Program-made: the position numbers and the translations under genes
Part shown: piece by piece, positions 44,571 to 53,287 of the stretch
Layout: each line of letters opens with the position of its first letter
Position numbering within the stretch: the stretch's first letter is position 1
NCBI GenBank assembly: GCA_013360465.1
Contig: JABWBO010000009.1
Location: 1-64,000, forward strand
Direction: 5' to 3'
Source of the DNA: Anaerolineae bacterium
Lineage (GTDB): Bacteria; Chloroflexota; Anaerolineae; Aggregatilineales; Phototrophicaceae
DNA length: 64,000 nt
The notes under the pieces: generated by a model
Seen by the model: the letters and a program-made list of their open reading frames with translations, nothing else
Databases searched by the model: none
What the model was told of the DNA's origin: nothing

Positions 44571-46130
44571 ATGTTCGTTCTGTCTCGCGGCGTGTCCCGC
44601 CTCGTCGTACTCGCCGCGCTCGTCGCCCTGCTGACGGCGGCGGTCGGCGTCTCGGCGCAGGATGCCGTGCCGTTTCGCGTCGGCATGACCACCCCGACTG
44701 TACTCGACCCGGCGCTGCATACCAACGACCCGGAAACGCTCCTCAACCGCGCCATCTACGACTATCTGGTCGAAGTCTTGCCCGATGCCACCATCGGCGC
44801 GAACCTCGCCGACTCCTGGACGATCAGCGAGGATGGGCTGACCTATACCTTCACCCTGCGCCAGGGCGTCACCTTCCACGACGGATCGACCTTCGACTCG
44901 GCGGATGTCGTCTGGACGTACAACCGTCTGAAAGAGGTCGGATCGCCGGCGCTGAACCTGATGGGAAGCGATTTCACCGTCGAAGCAGTCGATCCGGCGA
45001 CGGTCGTCTTCACCATCCCGTCGGTCAACGCCGATTTCCTGTACGGTGTCGGGGCGCTGCAGGCGCTGATCCTCCCCGAAGGGCAGAATACGCCCAATGA
45101 ACTGGGCGAAGGCGATGCCGCGCTGGCGAACTTCAACGGAACCGGTCCGTTTCGGCTGGTCAGCTTCGAACCGGGCGCGCGCGCGGTCTTCGCCGCCAAC
45201 CCGGATTATTGGCTGGAAGGTGCGCCGGGCGTCGTGGATATGGAACACATCTACATCGATGACCCGGTCGCCCAGGTCGATGCACTGCTGAGCGGCGCGC
45301 TCGATTTCATCATCAAGGTCTCGGTCGATCAGGTGAACCGTCTGGAAGGTGCTGACGGCATCACCGTCCTGGAGCAGGCGACCAGCCAGCACCCGGTCAT
45401 CCGTCTGCGCACCGACGCCGGATCGCTCGGCGAGAATGTCGCCGTCCGTCAGGCGTTCAAGTACGCCACCGACCGCCTGCTGATCAACGATCTGATCACC
45501 CAGGGGCGCGGCGTCGTCGGCAACAATGACCCGATCGCGCCGGTCTTCGCGGCGTTCTTCGACAACACCATCGAGAACCAGCTCTATGATCCCGCTGAAG
45601 CCTGCCGCCTGCTCGAAGAAGCCGGCATCGGCAGAGTCTCGACGACGTTTTACTATCCGCTCGACTTCGGCTATGAGCCGCTGCTGGCACAAACGCTTCA
45701 ACAGACCTGGGCGGCGGGCTGCATCGACGTGGAGCTTCAGGAAGTGCCGGTCGGGCTGTACTACGACGTGAGCAACCCGGAGAACTACTTCGACGTGCAG
45801 CTGGGCATCACCGGATGGGGCGCGCGTCCCTCGCCGCAACTCCTGCTGCAGGAAGCCTACATCGAGTCCGGCATCGCCACCTACTACAACGAATCGCGCT
45901 TTGCCGATCCTGAACTGGAAGCCCTGGTCGCGGAAGCCCGCGCCACCTCGGATGTCGAGGCGCGCAAGGCGATCTACAGCCAGGTCAGCCAGATCTTCCT
46001 GGAACGCGGTCCGATCATCATCCCGTTCTTCGCCCCGCTGGTCGGCGCGCACAGCGAGCGTGTCAATGGGCTGGTCATGGCTCCCTTCCCCGGACGCACC
46101 GATTTCCGCTCGGTCACGCTGGGCGGTTAA
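44571..46130 (+). CDS. ABC transporter peptide-binding protein (SBP_bac_5)
   Basis: The 519-residue protein has a signal peptide with the hydrophobic core LVVLAALVALLTAAVGV and a probable Ala-x-Ala-type cleavage near VSAQDA. The mature part has the family-5 binding-protein signature region SWTISEDGLTYTFTLRQGVT with FHDGSTF and SADVVWTYNRL. It should capture peptides or other oligomeric solutes outside the membrane for the permeases at 46269 and 49174. An AGGGAGGA site precedes the ATG. It lies 86 bp after the carboxylase gene. Confidence 0.9.
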   Translation: MFVLSRGVSRLVVLAALVALLTAAVGVSAQDAVPFRVGMTTPTVLDPALHTNDPETLLNRAIYDYLVEVLPDATIGANLADSWTISEDGLTYTFTLRQGVTFHDGSTFDSADVVWTYNRLKEVGSPALNLMGSDFTVEAVDPATVVFTIPSVNADFLYGVGALQALILPEGQNTPNELGEGDAALANFNGTGPFRLVSFEPGARAVFAANPDYWLEGAPGVVDMEHIYIDDPVAQVDALLSGALDFIIKVSVDQVNRLEGADGITVLEQATSQHPVIRLRTDAGSLGENVAVRQAFKYATDRLLINDLITQGRGVVGNNDPIAPVFAAFFDNTIENQLYDPAEACRLLEEAGIGRVSTTFYYPLDFGYEPLLAQTLQQTWAAGCIDVELQEVPVGLYYDVSNPENYFDVQLGITGWGARPSPQLLLQEAYIESGIATYYNESRFADPELEALVAEARATSDVEARKAIYSQVSQIFLERGPIIIPFFAPLVGAHSERVNGLVMAPFPGRTDFRSVTLGG

Positions 46131-46268
46131 CGTCACATTTCGGATGATCGCGCCGGGCGGCGACCCGGTGGGTCGCCCGTTCAAAAGGCATGGATTTCGT
46201 GCGTCCGCCGTCCCTGCATCACAGGAGCGGCGGATGCCCTCCTTCCGACAAGCCGGGATGTTCAGCCC

Positions 46269-47102
46269 GTGAGAACCGCCGTCGCGCAGCTCCTGCGCCG
46301 TCCTATGACCCTCTTCGGCGCGATCATCGTCGCGCTCTTTCTGCTGGCGGCGGTCTTCGGTCCGATGATCGCCCCCTACCCCTACGACATGCTCATTCGA
46401 GGCGCGGCGCGTCTGCCCCCATCGGCGGACTATCTCTTCGGAACCGACCAGATCGGGCGCGATGTCTTCAGCCGGGTGCTGTGGGGCGCGCGCGACATTA
46501 TCACCCTGCCGCTGCTCACGACGGCGCTCTCGGTGCTGTTCGGGACGAGCATCGGCTTGTTCATCGGCTACTACGGCGGCTGGATCGACGAGATCGTCTC
46601 GCGCATCCTGGACGCCCTTCTGGCGATTCCAGCGCTGGCGCTGGCGCTGGTCATGCTCCGCGCCGTCGGACCCTCCCCTTTCGGCATCGTCGCCGTGATC
46701 GTCGTCCTCTACACGCCCATCGTCGCCCGCGTAGTGCGCGCCGCTGCGCTCAGCCTGCGCGGCAGCGGCTACATCGAGGCGGCGAAACTGCGCGGCGAGG
46801 CGGTGCGCTATATCCTGTTCCGCGAAATCCTGCCCGGCGTCCTACCCGCCCTGGTGGTGGAGGCGGCGCTGCGCTTTTCCTACGCCATTTTCCTGACCGC
46901 TTCGCTCGGCTTTCTGGGCTTCGGCGTGCAGCCGCCCTCGCCGGACTGGGGGCGAATGGTCAACGAAGCCCGCACGGCGTTCTCACAGGTCCCCTGGGCG
47001 TTGTGGTTCCCTGCGGGGGCGATTATTCTGCTGATCGTCGGCGTCAACCTGCTCTCCGACGGGCTGCGGCGGGTCTTTCGCTACGAAGGGCAACTGCTGT
47101 GA
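46269..47102 (+). CDS. Peptide ABC transporter permease, DppC/OppC type
   Basis: The 277-residue inner-membrane protein has an N-terminal helix, a periplasmic loop containing LFGTDQIGRDVFSRVLWGAR (family-typical) and five further helices. The EAA loop SGYIEAAKLRGEAVRYILFR contacts the ATPase. The start is taken as GTG 46269 (VRTAVAQLLRR), with no strong ribosome-binding site. The 138 bp upstream is untranslated spacer without further features. Its stop overlaps the fused ATPase start (GTGA). Confidence 0.85.
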   Translation: MRTAVAQLLRRPMTLFGAIIVALFLLAAVFGPMIAPYPYDMLIRGAARLPPSADYLFGTDQIGRDVFSRVLWGARDIITLPLLTTALSVLFGTSIGLFIGYYGGWIDEIVSRILDALLAIPALALALVMLRAVGPSPFGIVAVIVVLYTPIVARVVRAAALSLRGSGYIEAAKLRGEAVRYILFREILPGVLPALVVEAALRFSYAIFLTASLGFLGFGVQPPSPDWGRMVNEARTAFSQVPWALWFPAGAIILLIVGVNLLSDGLRRVFRYEGQLL

Positions 47103-49174
47103 TCACTCCGGTTGTACAGGTGGAAGACTTCAACCTTGAATACCGGCTCGGCAAGCGCTGGCTGAACGTCCTGCGCGATGTGAGCTTCGCCATCATGCCC
47201 GACGAGATTCACGGGCTGGTCGGCGAGAGCGGCAGCGGAAAATCGACCCTGGCGCTGGCAATCATGAACAGCTTCACGCCTAACGCTCGCGTCGCCGGCG
47301 GGAGGGTGCGCTTCGAGGGCGAAGACCTTCTCGACCGGACGCCCGCCGAAATGCGCAGCATCTGGGGAAAGCGCATGAGCCTGGTTCCGCAGGACGCGCT
47401 GGCGGCGCTCAACCCGTCGCATACGGTGGGCGATCAGATCGGCGAGATCACCCGGCTGCACGAGGGGCTGTCCCGGCGCGAGTCGCTCCGGCGCGCCGAG
47501 GAGATGCTGCGCCGGGTGCGCATCAGCGACCCGGAAACCGTGATGCGGCGCTATCCGCATCAGCTCAGCGGCGGGATGCAGCAGCGTGTGACCATCGCCA
47601 TGGCGCTAAGTACGTCGCCGCGCCTGCTGATCCTGGACGAGCCGACGACCGCCCTGGATGTGACCACCCAGGCGGTGATCGTCGATCTGTTCCGCGATCT
47701 GATCCACGACACCCATGCCGCCGCGCTCTATGTCTCGCACGATCTCGGCTTGGTGGCGCAGCTGTGCGACCGCGTGACCGTCCTGTATGGCGGCGAGGTC
47801 ATGGCATGTGCGCCCGCCGCCGATCTCTACGGGCGTCCGCTGCACCCGTACACCATCAGCCTGCTCGCCAGCCTGCCGCGCCGCACTGAAGGGGCGGAGA
47901 CGCGCCTGCCGACTATCGAGGGCGTCGCCCCGGCGCTGGCGGATCGCCCGGCGGGCTGCGTCTTCGCGGCGCGCTGCCCGGCGGCGCTAGAGCAGTGCCG
48001 CCGCGAGAAACCGCCGCTGGAAGTGATCGCCGGCGACCGTCTGATCAAGTGCTGGCGCTGGCGCGAGATCGCCTCTGGCGCGCTGATCATCGACACCTCG
48101 CCGCAGCAGGGGGCGGGTGACGCTCCCCCGCGCGATGGCTACGTGCTGACCGCCCAAGCGATGTTCAAGGCGTTCGACCCGCCAACGCTCGTTGACCGTC
48201 TGCTGATGACCGGGCGACGCCCGCTGCGCGCCGTCGATGACGCCAGCCTGCGGGTGCGGGCGCGTTCGACGCTGGGGCTGGTCGGCGAATCGGGCAGCGG
48301 CAAGACCACGCTGGCGCGGCTGATCGTCGGATTGGAGACGGCGGATGCCGGCGCGCTGGAACTGCTCGACATGCCGCTCGATCTCCGCCTGAACCGCCGC
48401 CCGCGCTCGGCGCTGCGCGAACTCCAGATGGTCTTCCAGAACCCCAACGATGCGCTCAACCCTTATCTGAGCGTTGGCGAGCAGCTGGGGCGCGCCGTCC
48501 GCTGGCTTTCCGATGAACGTCTGAGCCGCGATACCGTACGCGAACGGGTGCGCGCCCTGCTGTCGGCGGTGCGCCTGCCGGAGACTTTCGCCGAACGCTA
48601 CCCGGTCGAGCTGAGCGGCGGCGAAAAACAGCGCGTCGCCATCGCCCGCGCCTTCGCCGCCGACCCGGCGCTGGTGGTCGCCGACGAGCCAACTTCGGCG
48701 CTCGATGTCTCGGTGCAGTCGGTGATCCTCAATCTGCTCAAGGACCTGCGGGCGCTCAAAGGAGCGTCGTACCTGCTGATCTCGCACAACCTGGACGCCG
48801 TCGCCTTCCTCGCCGACTGGATCGTCGTGATGTATCTCGGCGAGATCGTCGAACAGGGGTCGGTGGCACAGGTCTACAGTGCGCCCTCGCACCCCTATAC
48901 CGAAGCGCTGATCAGCGCCATCCCGGTCGCCGACCCGGCGGCGCAGCGCAAGCACATTCGGCTGGAGGGCGAGCTGCCCAGCCCGCGCGATCTGCCGACC
49001 GGCTGCCGCTTTCACACCCGCTGTCCCCGCAAGATCGGGGCGATCTGCGAACACGACGCGCCGCCGATCCGCGAAGCCGGCGACGGTCATTACATCCGCT
49101 GTCACATCCCGATTGAAGACCTCACCCGCTTGCAGGTGGAGGACCCCGCCGCACATGTCAGCGAGGCAGGCTGA
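47099..49174 (+). CDS. Fused peptide ABC transporter ATPases (DppD-DppF type)
   Basis: The 691-residue cytosolic protein consists of two complete ATPase domains in one chain. The first has Walker A GESGSGKSTLA, signature LSGGMQQRV and Walker B ILDEPTTALDV. The second has GESGSGKTTLA, LSGGEKQRV and VADEPTSALDV. Each is followed by an oligopeptide-transporter C-terminal motif with clustered Cys (CVFAARCPAALEQCR; CRFHTRCPRKIGAICE), possibly an iron-sulfur or metal site as in Dpp/Opp ATPases. The start GTG 47099 overlaps the permease stop; the larger frame to 46190 is spurious. DppD and DppF are usually separate. Confidence 0.88.
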   Translation: MITPVVQVEDFNLEYRLGKRWLNVLRDVSFAIMPDEIHGLVGESGSGKSTLALAIMNSFTPNARVAGGRVRFEGEDLLDRTPAEMRSIWGKRMSLVPQDALAALNPSHTVGDQIGEITRLHEGLSRRESLRRAEEMLRRVRISDPETVMRRYPHQLSGGMQQRVTIAMALSTSPRLLILDEPTTALDVTTQAVIVDLFRDLIHDTHAAALYVSHDLGLVAQLCDRVTVLYGGEVMACAPAADLYGRPLHPYTISLLASLPRRTEGAETRLPTIEGVAPALADRPAGCVFAARCPAALEQCRREKPPLEVIAGDRLIKCWRWREIASGALIIDTSPQQGAGDAPPRDGYVLTAQAMFKAFDPPTLVDRLLMTGRRPLRAVDDASLRVRARSTLGLVGESGSGKTTLARLIVGLETADAGALELLDMPLDLRLNRRPRSALRELQMVFQNPNDALNPYLSVGEQLGRAVRWLSDERLSRDTVRERVRALLSAVRLPETFAERYPVELSGGEKQRVAIARAFAADPALVVADEPTSALDVSVQSVILNLLKDLRALKGASYLLISHNLDAVAFLADWIVVMYLGEIVEQGSVAQVYSAPSHPYTEALISAIPVADPAAQRKHIRLEGELPSPRDLPTGCRFHTRCPRKIGAICEHDAPPIREAGDGHYIRCHIPIEDLTRLQVEDPAAHVSEAG

Positions 49175-50121
49175 TGCTGCGCTTTCTGACACGCCGGCTG
49201 GCGCTGCTCGCCCTGACTCTCTTCCTGACCTCGATCCTGGTCTTCGCCTCGACGCAGATCCTCCCCGGCGATGTCGCCCGGCTGATCCTGGGGCGCGAGG
49301 CTCAGGATCAGGCGCTGCAAGACCTGCGCGAGGAGCTGGGGCTGAACCAGCCTCTTCCGGTGCAGTACACCGCCTGGCTGACCGGTTTCGTGAGCGGCGA
49401 CTGGGGGCGCGCCTTCACCGGCGGCAGACCGCCGATCCGCCCGCTGGTCATGGAACGCCTGGGCAGGTCGATGCAGCTGGCGCTGGTCACGCTGATCCTC
49501 ACCGTCCCGCTGTCCGTCACGCTCGGCGTGATCGCCGGGCTGCGCGAAAACACCTGGATCGACAGCGTGATCAACATCCTAACGCTGGCGGTCGTCGGCT
49601 TGCCAGAATTCGTTACCGGTCTGGTGCTGATCAACGTCTTCGCGCTCGGCTTGGGGTGGTTCCCGACCGGCGCAGCCCTCTCGTCAGATGCCCCGCTGGG
49701 GGAAGCACTGCGCCAGATGATACTGCCCGCCACCGCCGCCGGTTTCGTCATGATGGCGTACATCGTCCGCATGACCCGCGCCGGGGTGATCGACGAGATG
49801 AAGAAGACCTATGTGCGCACCGCCATCCTCAAAGGGCTGTCCCGTCGGCAGGTGATCGTGCGGCATGTGCTGCGCAACGCCCTGCTGCCCACCGTCACGG
49901 TGATCGCGCTGTCGATAGGCTGGCTGATTGGCGGGCTGATCGTGATCGAAAACGTGTTCAACTATCCCGGTCTGGGACGGCTGATGACCGCCGCCGTCGA
50001 GGACAAGGATATCCCCCTGATGCAGGCGACGGTCATGGTGGTGGTGTTCTTCTTCGCGCTGGCGAACCTCGCCGCCGACGTGGTCTACGCCCTGCTCAAC
50101 CCGCGCATCCGCCTGGAGTAG
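49174..50121 (+). CDS. Peptide ABC transporter permease, DppB/OppB type
   Basis: The 315-residue inner-membrane protein has an N-terminal helix, the family motif LPGDVARLILGREAQ in the first loop, a long periplasmic loop and about five further helices. The EAA-like loop VRTAILKGLSRRQVIVRHVL is near residue 220. The ATG overlaps the fused ATPase stop by one base (TGATG). It comes last here, after binding protein, DppC and ATPases, whereas DppB usually precedes DppC. It completes a full importer. Confidence 0.87.
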   Translation: MLRFLTRRLALLALTLFLTSILVFASTQILPGDVARLILGREAQDQALQDLREELGLNQPLPVQYTAWLTGFVSGDWGRAFTGGRPPIRPLVMERLGRSMQLALVTLILTVPLSVTLGVIAGLRENTWIDSVINILTLAVVGLPEFVTGLVLINVFALGLGWFPTGAALSSDAPLGEALRQMILPATAAGFVMMAYIVRMTRAGVIDEMKKTYVRTAILKGLSRRQVIVRHVLRNALLPTVTVIALSIGWLIGGLIVIENVFNYPGLGRLMTAAVEDKDIPLMQATVMVVVFFFALANLAADVVYALLNPRIRLE

Positions 50122-50238
50122 AGGCTGGCTGCGGCACGGGCTGGTTTAGCATTTTTGTTCTTTTCGCCCAGGTCTGTTACCATTTGAGGTCTGATCGATG
50201 TTCAACTGCCATCTGCGCGGCAGCGCCAGGAGGAGATC

Positions 50239-50931
50239 ATGCCGGAATCGCTGCGTCTCGCGCTCGACTTTCTGCGCGACCTGAACCGCAACAATGACCG
50301 CGAATGGTTCAAGGCGAATAAAAAGCGTTACGATGCCGCTCGCGCCGCCCACGAGATCTTCATTGCCGAAGTCCTCTCCCGCTTCGATGAAGTGGAAGAT
50401 GTCGGTCCCCTGACGCCGCCGGAGACGCTCTACCGCATCCACCGCGACATTCGCTTTTCGCCGGACAAGACGCCCTACAAGCCCTGGATGGGTGCGCTGA
50501 TCGGTCCCCAGGGGCGCAAGACGCTGGGCAGCGCCTACTACATCCAGATTCAGCCGGGCGGAAGCATGATCGCCGGGGGACTCTACATGCCCAGTTCCGA
50601 GGCGCTTCAGGCGGTCCGCGAGAGCATCGCGGCGGATGCCCGTCCGCTGAAAGCCGTCCTCGTCTCGGAGTCCTTCATCCGCGCCTTCGGCAGCATCGAA
50701 GGCGACCAGCTCAAGACCGCGCCGAAAGGCTTCAGCAAGGATCATCCGGAGATCGCCCTGCTGCGCTACAAGCAGTTCCTCGCGGTGCATCCCATCGCCG
50801 ATGAGGATATTCTGAAGGATGATCTGGTGGATCGGGTGATCACGGTCTGCAAGGCGCTCAAGCCGTTCACCGACTACTTCTACGACCGTATTGACCCGGC
50901 GCTTTTGGAAAAGATGGCGCGTCCGGGATAA
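50239..50931 (+). CDS. DUF2461/TIGR02453 family protein
   Basis: The 230-residue protein has the typical DUF2461 start FLRDLNRNNDREWFKANKKRYD, then RIHRDIRFSPDKTPYKPWMG and the C-terminal segment KPFTDYF. Family members are widespread and of unknown function, and no catalytic site is established. An AGGAGAT site lies just before the ATG. The 117-bp gap before it contains a T-rich stretch but no clear terminator. It is followed after 35 bp by a zinc-ribbon gene. Confidence 0.85.
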   Translation: MPESLRLALDFLRDLNRNNDREWFKANKKRYDAARAAHEIFIAEVLSRFDEVEDVGPLTPPETLYRIHRDIRFSPDKTPYKPWMGALIGPQGRKTLGSAYYIQIQPGGSMIAGGLYMPSSEALQAVRESIAADARPLKAVLVSESFIRAFGSIEGDQLKTAPKGFSKDHPEIALLRYKQFLAVHPIADEDILKDDLVDRVITVCKALKPFTDYFYDRIDPALLEKMARPG

Positions 50932-50966
50932 AGTCACAGGCGACCATCACTCATCGGAGGACCGCC

Positions 50967-51269
50967 ATGCCCCTGTACGACTACCGCTGCGCCAGCGGAC
51001 ACGCCTTCGAAGCGCGCCACGGCATGAACGCCGCCGCGCCCGCCTGCCCGGTCTGCGGCGCGGCACAGGTGCAGCGGGTGATCACCGCCGCTCCGTGCCG
51101 ACTCCTGGGCATGGCGGCGGACGCCGGGCGCAGCGGCAGCGCCAGTATGGAGCAGATCAATTCCAAGTGGGCGGAGGAAACACCGAAGCTGCGCGAAAAG
51201 CTGGTCAGCAAGCTGGGCGAAGAGACCGTCAGCCGCAATCTGCCGACGCTCACCCCGAAAGAGGGCTGA
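50967..51269 (+). CDS. FmdB-type zinc-ribbon protein
   Basis: The 100-residue protein starts MPLYDYRCASGHAFEARHGM and has a second CPVC pair (residue ~28). In FmdB-type ribbons both halves usually carry Cys pairs; here the first half has a single Cys plus His (CASGH), a possible variant Zn site. The C-terminal half is helical and charged. Proposed roles are regulatory or metal handling. A CGGAGGA site precedes the ATG. The stop overlaps the amidohydrolase start by one base (TGATG). Confidence 0.8.
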   Translation: MPLYDYRCASGHAFEARHGMNAAAPACPVCGAAQVQRVITAAPCRLLGMAADAGRSGSASMEQINSKWAEETPKLREKLVSKLGEETVSRNLPTLTPKEG

Positions 51270-52432
51270 TGCGCCCGACCTTCCGCCGCGACTACGTGAT
51301 CGTCGGCGCGCAGATCGGCGCAGAGGGTGCGACTGCCGCAGGCGAACTCTGCATCTCGCGCGGGCGCATGGTCGAATCCGGCTTGCGCCGCGCCGCCAGG
51401 ATCGATCTCACCGGCTGCGTCATCCTGCCGGCGCTGGTGAACGCCCACGATCATCTCGAACTGAACCACTACCCGCGCACCCGCTACCGTGAGCGCTACG
51501 ACAATGCCCACCGCTGGGGCGAAGACGTGAACGCGCACCTGAACGACTCGCCGTTCCGCCGGCTGCGCGCGTTTCCCCTGTGGGATCGTCTGTTCCTAGG
51601 CGGGCTGAAGAACCTGCTGTGCGGCGCGCTGACCGTCGCACAGCACAACCCACCCCACCGTGAGCTGTTCCGCCGCGATTTCCCGGTGCGGGTGCTGCGT
51701 CGTTATGGGTGGGCGCATTCGCTGCATTTCAACAGCGACGCCGAAATCGTCAAAGCCTACCGGCGCACGCCGAGGAATGCTCTGTTCTTCATCCATCTCG
51801 CCGAAGGGACGGACGAGACGGCAGCGGGCGAATATCGGCGGCTCAGGGCGCTGGGAGCGGTCGGCGCGAACACCGTGCTGGTACACGGCATCGGCATGAC
51901 CCCCGACGATATCGCCGATGCCGCGCCGCGCGTGCACGCGCTGGTCACCTGCCCGACGACTAATCGCTATCTGCTCGGCAGGACAGCCGATCTTGACGCC
52001 TGGCAGCGCGCCGGCGGCGACATCTGGTTGGGCAGCGACTCGCGGCTGACTGCCGACGGCGATCTGCTGGACGAGGTCACTGCGCTCGCCCAACCGGGCG
52101 ACTCGCCGGTGGCGGTATTGGGACGATTCCGCGCCGAGAGATCGTTTGGATCAACGCGCAGCATCAGCGCGAACGCCGCCGGAAGCCTGATCGGGCGGGG
52201 GGACTGGATCGCCCTGCGCGCCGACTCCCGCCCGCCGATCCGCCGCGCTGACCTGGCGCTGGTGGTGCGGGGCGGCGTCCCGCAGATCGGCGACTCGGAG
52301 ATCATGGGTCAGTTCCCCGCCCTGCCGACCGTCCCGGCGATCCTTGACGGGAAGCCCAAAGCGATTTGCCATGCCCTGGCGGAGCAAATCCGCCGGTGCG
52401 CCCTCCAAGAATCCGGTTTGACGCTACAATAG
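51269..52432 (+). CDS. Amidohydrolase-superfamily protein
   Basis: The 387-residue TIM-barrel-type metal hydrolase has a composite N-terminal region and then LPALVNAHDHLELNHYPRTR with the His-x-His metal pair. A His-Leu-Ala-Glu segment (FFIHLAEGTDE), VLVHGIG and the C-terminal metal Asp in WLGSDSRLTADGD follow. These match ATZ/TRZ-like deaminases and hydrolases; the substrate is not clear. ATG 51269 follows GAGGG; the frame is open to 50891 but that part overlaps two other genes. It is probably cotranscribed with the zinc-ribbon gene. Confidence 0.8.
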   Translation: MRPTFRRDYVIVGAQIGAEGATAAGELCISRGRMVESGLRRAARIDLTGCVILPALVNAHDHLELNHYPRTRYRERYDNAHRWGEDVNAHLNDSPFRRLRAFPLWDRLFLGGLKNLLCGALTVAQHNPPHRELFRRDFPVRVLRRYGWAHSLHFNSDAEIVKAYRRTPRNALFFIHLAEGTDETAAGEYRRLRALGAVGANTVLVHGIGMTPDDIADAAPRVHALVTCPTTNRYLLGRTADLDAWQRAGGDIWLGSDSRLTADGDLLDEVTALAQPGDSPVAVLGRFRAERSFGSTRSISANAAGSLIGRGDWIALRADSRPPIRRADLALVVRGGVPQIGDSEIMGQFPALPTVPAILDGKPKAICHALAEQIRRCALQESGLTLQ

Positions 52433-52460
52433 GGACAAGCAAAGAGGAAAAAGACCCCCT

Positions 52461-52877
52461 ATGAGCAGCGTGATTCCCCCCAAATACGACGACATCATCG
52501 CCAGCGCCTACTATGTCTGGTTCACGACGGTCCGCCCCGATGGCATGCCGGCACCGACGCCGGTCTGGTTCGTACGCGACGGCGACTCGTTCGTCATCTA
52601 TACCACCCCCGGTTCGCAAAAGCTGAAATTCATTCAGGGCAATTTCCACGTCTCGCTCGCCTTCACCCCTGACGCCGACGCCGGGAACTATTTCGTCGTG
52701 CTGGGGACGGCGCAGGTCGATCAGACCGTGCCGCTGGCGATCAACAATCCGAGCTATATGACGAAGTATGGCGATGGCTTGGCGGCGACCGGCATGACCG
52801 CCGAATCGCTCAGCGACGCCTACAACGTACCGATCCGCGTCACACCGATCCGCATTCGCGGCATGGAAGACTATTGA
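52461..52877 (+). CDS. Pyridoxamine-phosphate-oxidase-like split-barrel protein, copy 1
   Basis: The 138-residue protein is a flavin/F420-binding split barrel: the opening strand YYVWFTTVRPDGMPAPTPVW, FVIYTTPGSQKLKFIQGN and VLGTAQVDQ. Such proteins bind FMN or F420 and reduce small substrates. It precedes a second, clearly similar gene at 52877 and the two overlap by one base (TGATG). An AGAGGAAAAA site precedes the ATG. Cofactor choice cannot be decided from the sequence alone. Confidence 0.8.
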   Translation: MSSVIPPKYDDIIASAYYVWFTTVRPDGMPAPTPVWFVRDGDSFVIYTTPGSQKLKFIQGNFHVSLAFTPDADAGNYFVVLGTAQVDQTVPLAINNPSYMTKYGDGLAATGMTAESLSDAYNVPIRVTPIRIRGMEDY

Positions 52878-53284
52878 TGGCGACCATTCCGGAGAAATTC
52901 GACCCCCTGATCGCGAGCGCAGTCTACGTCTGGTGTACCACCGTCCGCCCAGACGGCACGCCGCACACTACGCCGATCTGGTTCATTCGCGACGGCGGCA
53001 GCTTCTATTTCTACACGATTCCGGGGTCGCAGAAGGTCCGAAATCTGGCGGCGAATCCGCACATCTCGCTGAGCTTCGCGGCGGACCATGAAGGCGAGGA
53101 ATTCTTCGTGGTCGAAGGCACGGCGGCGGTCGATGACAGCCTGCCAAAGCCGCACCTGAACGACGCCTATATGGCGAAGTACCGCAGCGCGCCCTACATG
53201 ATCGAAGCGACGCCGGAGAAATACTCGCTGCGCTTCTCCCTGCCGGTGCGCGTGACGCCGACGCGGGTTCGCGGCATTGACTGA
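52877..53284 (+). CDS. Pyridoxamine-phosphate-oxidase-like split-barrel protein, copy 2
   Basis: The 135-residue paralogue of the preceding gene shares the pattern KFDPLIASAVYVWCTTVRPD and YTIPGSQKVRNLAANPHISL. The two probably arose by tandem duplication and may form a heteromer (inference). ATG 52877 is used; the TTG codon at 52874 is an unlikely start. The next gene (radical SAM) begins 3 bp after its stop. Confidence 0.8.
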   Translation: MATIPEKFDPLIASAVYVWCTTVRPDGTPHTTPIWFIRDGGSFYFYTIPGSQKVRNLAANPHISLSFAADHEGEEFFVVEGTAAVDDSLPKPHLNDAYMAKYRSAPYMIEATPEKYSLRFSLPVRVTPTRVRGID

Positions 53285-53287
53285 GCG

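Noticed and set aside
46190-47098. Upstream extension of the fused ATPase frame
   Set aside because: It overlaps the DppC permease in another frame and reads as Arg/Ala-rich sequence; the GTG at 47099 couples neatly to the permease stop.
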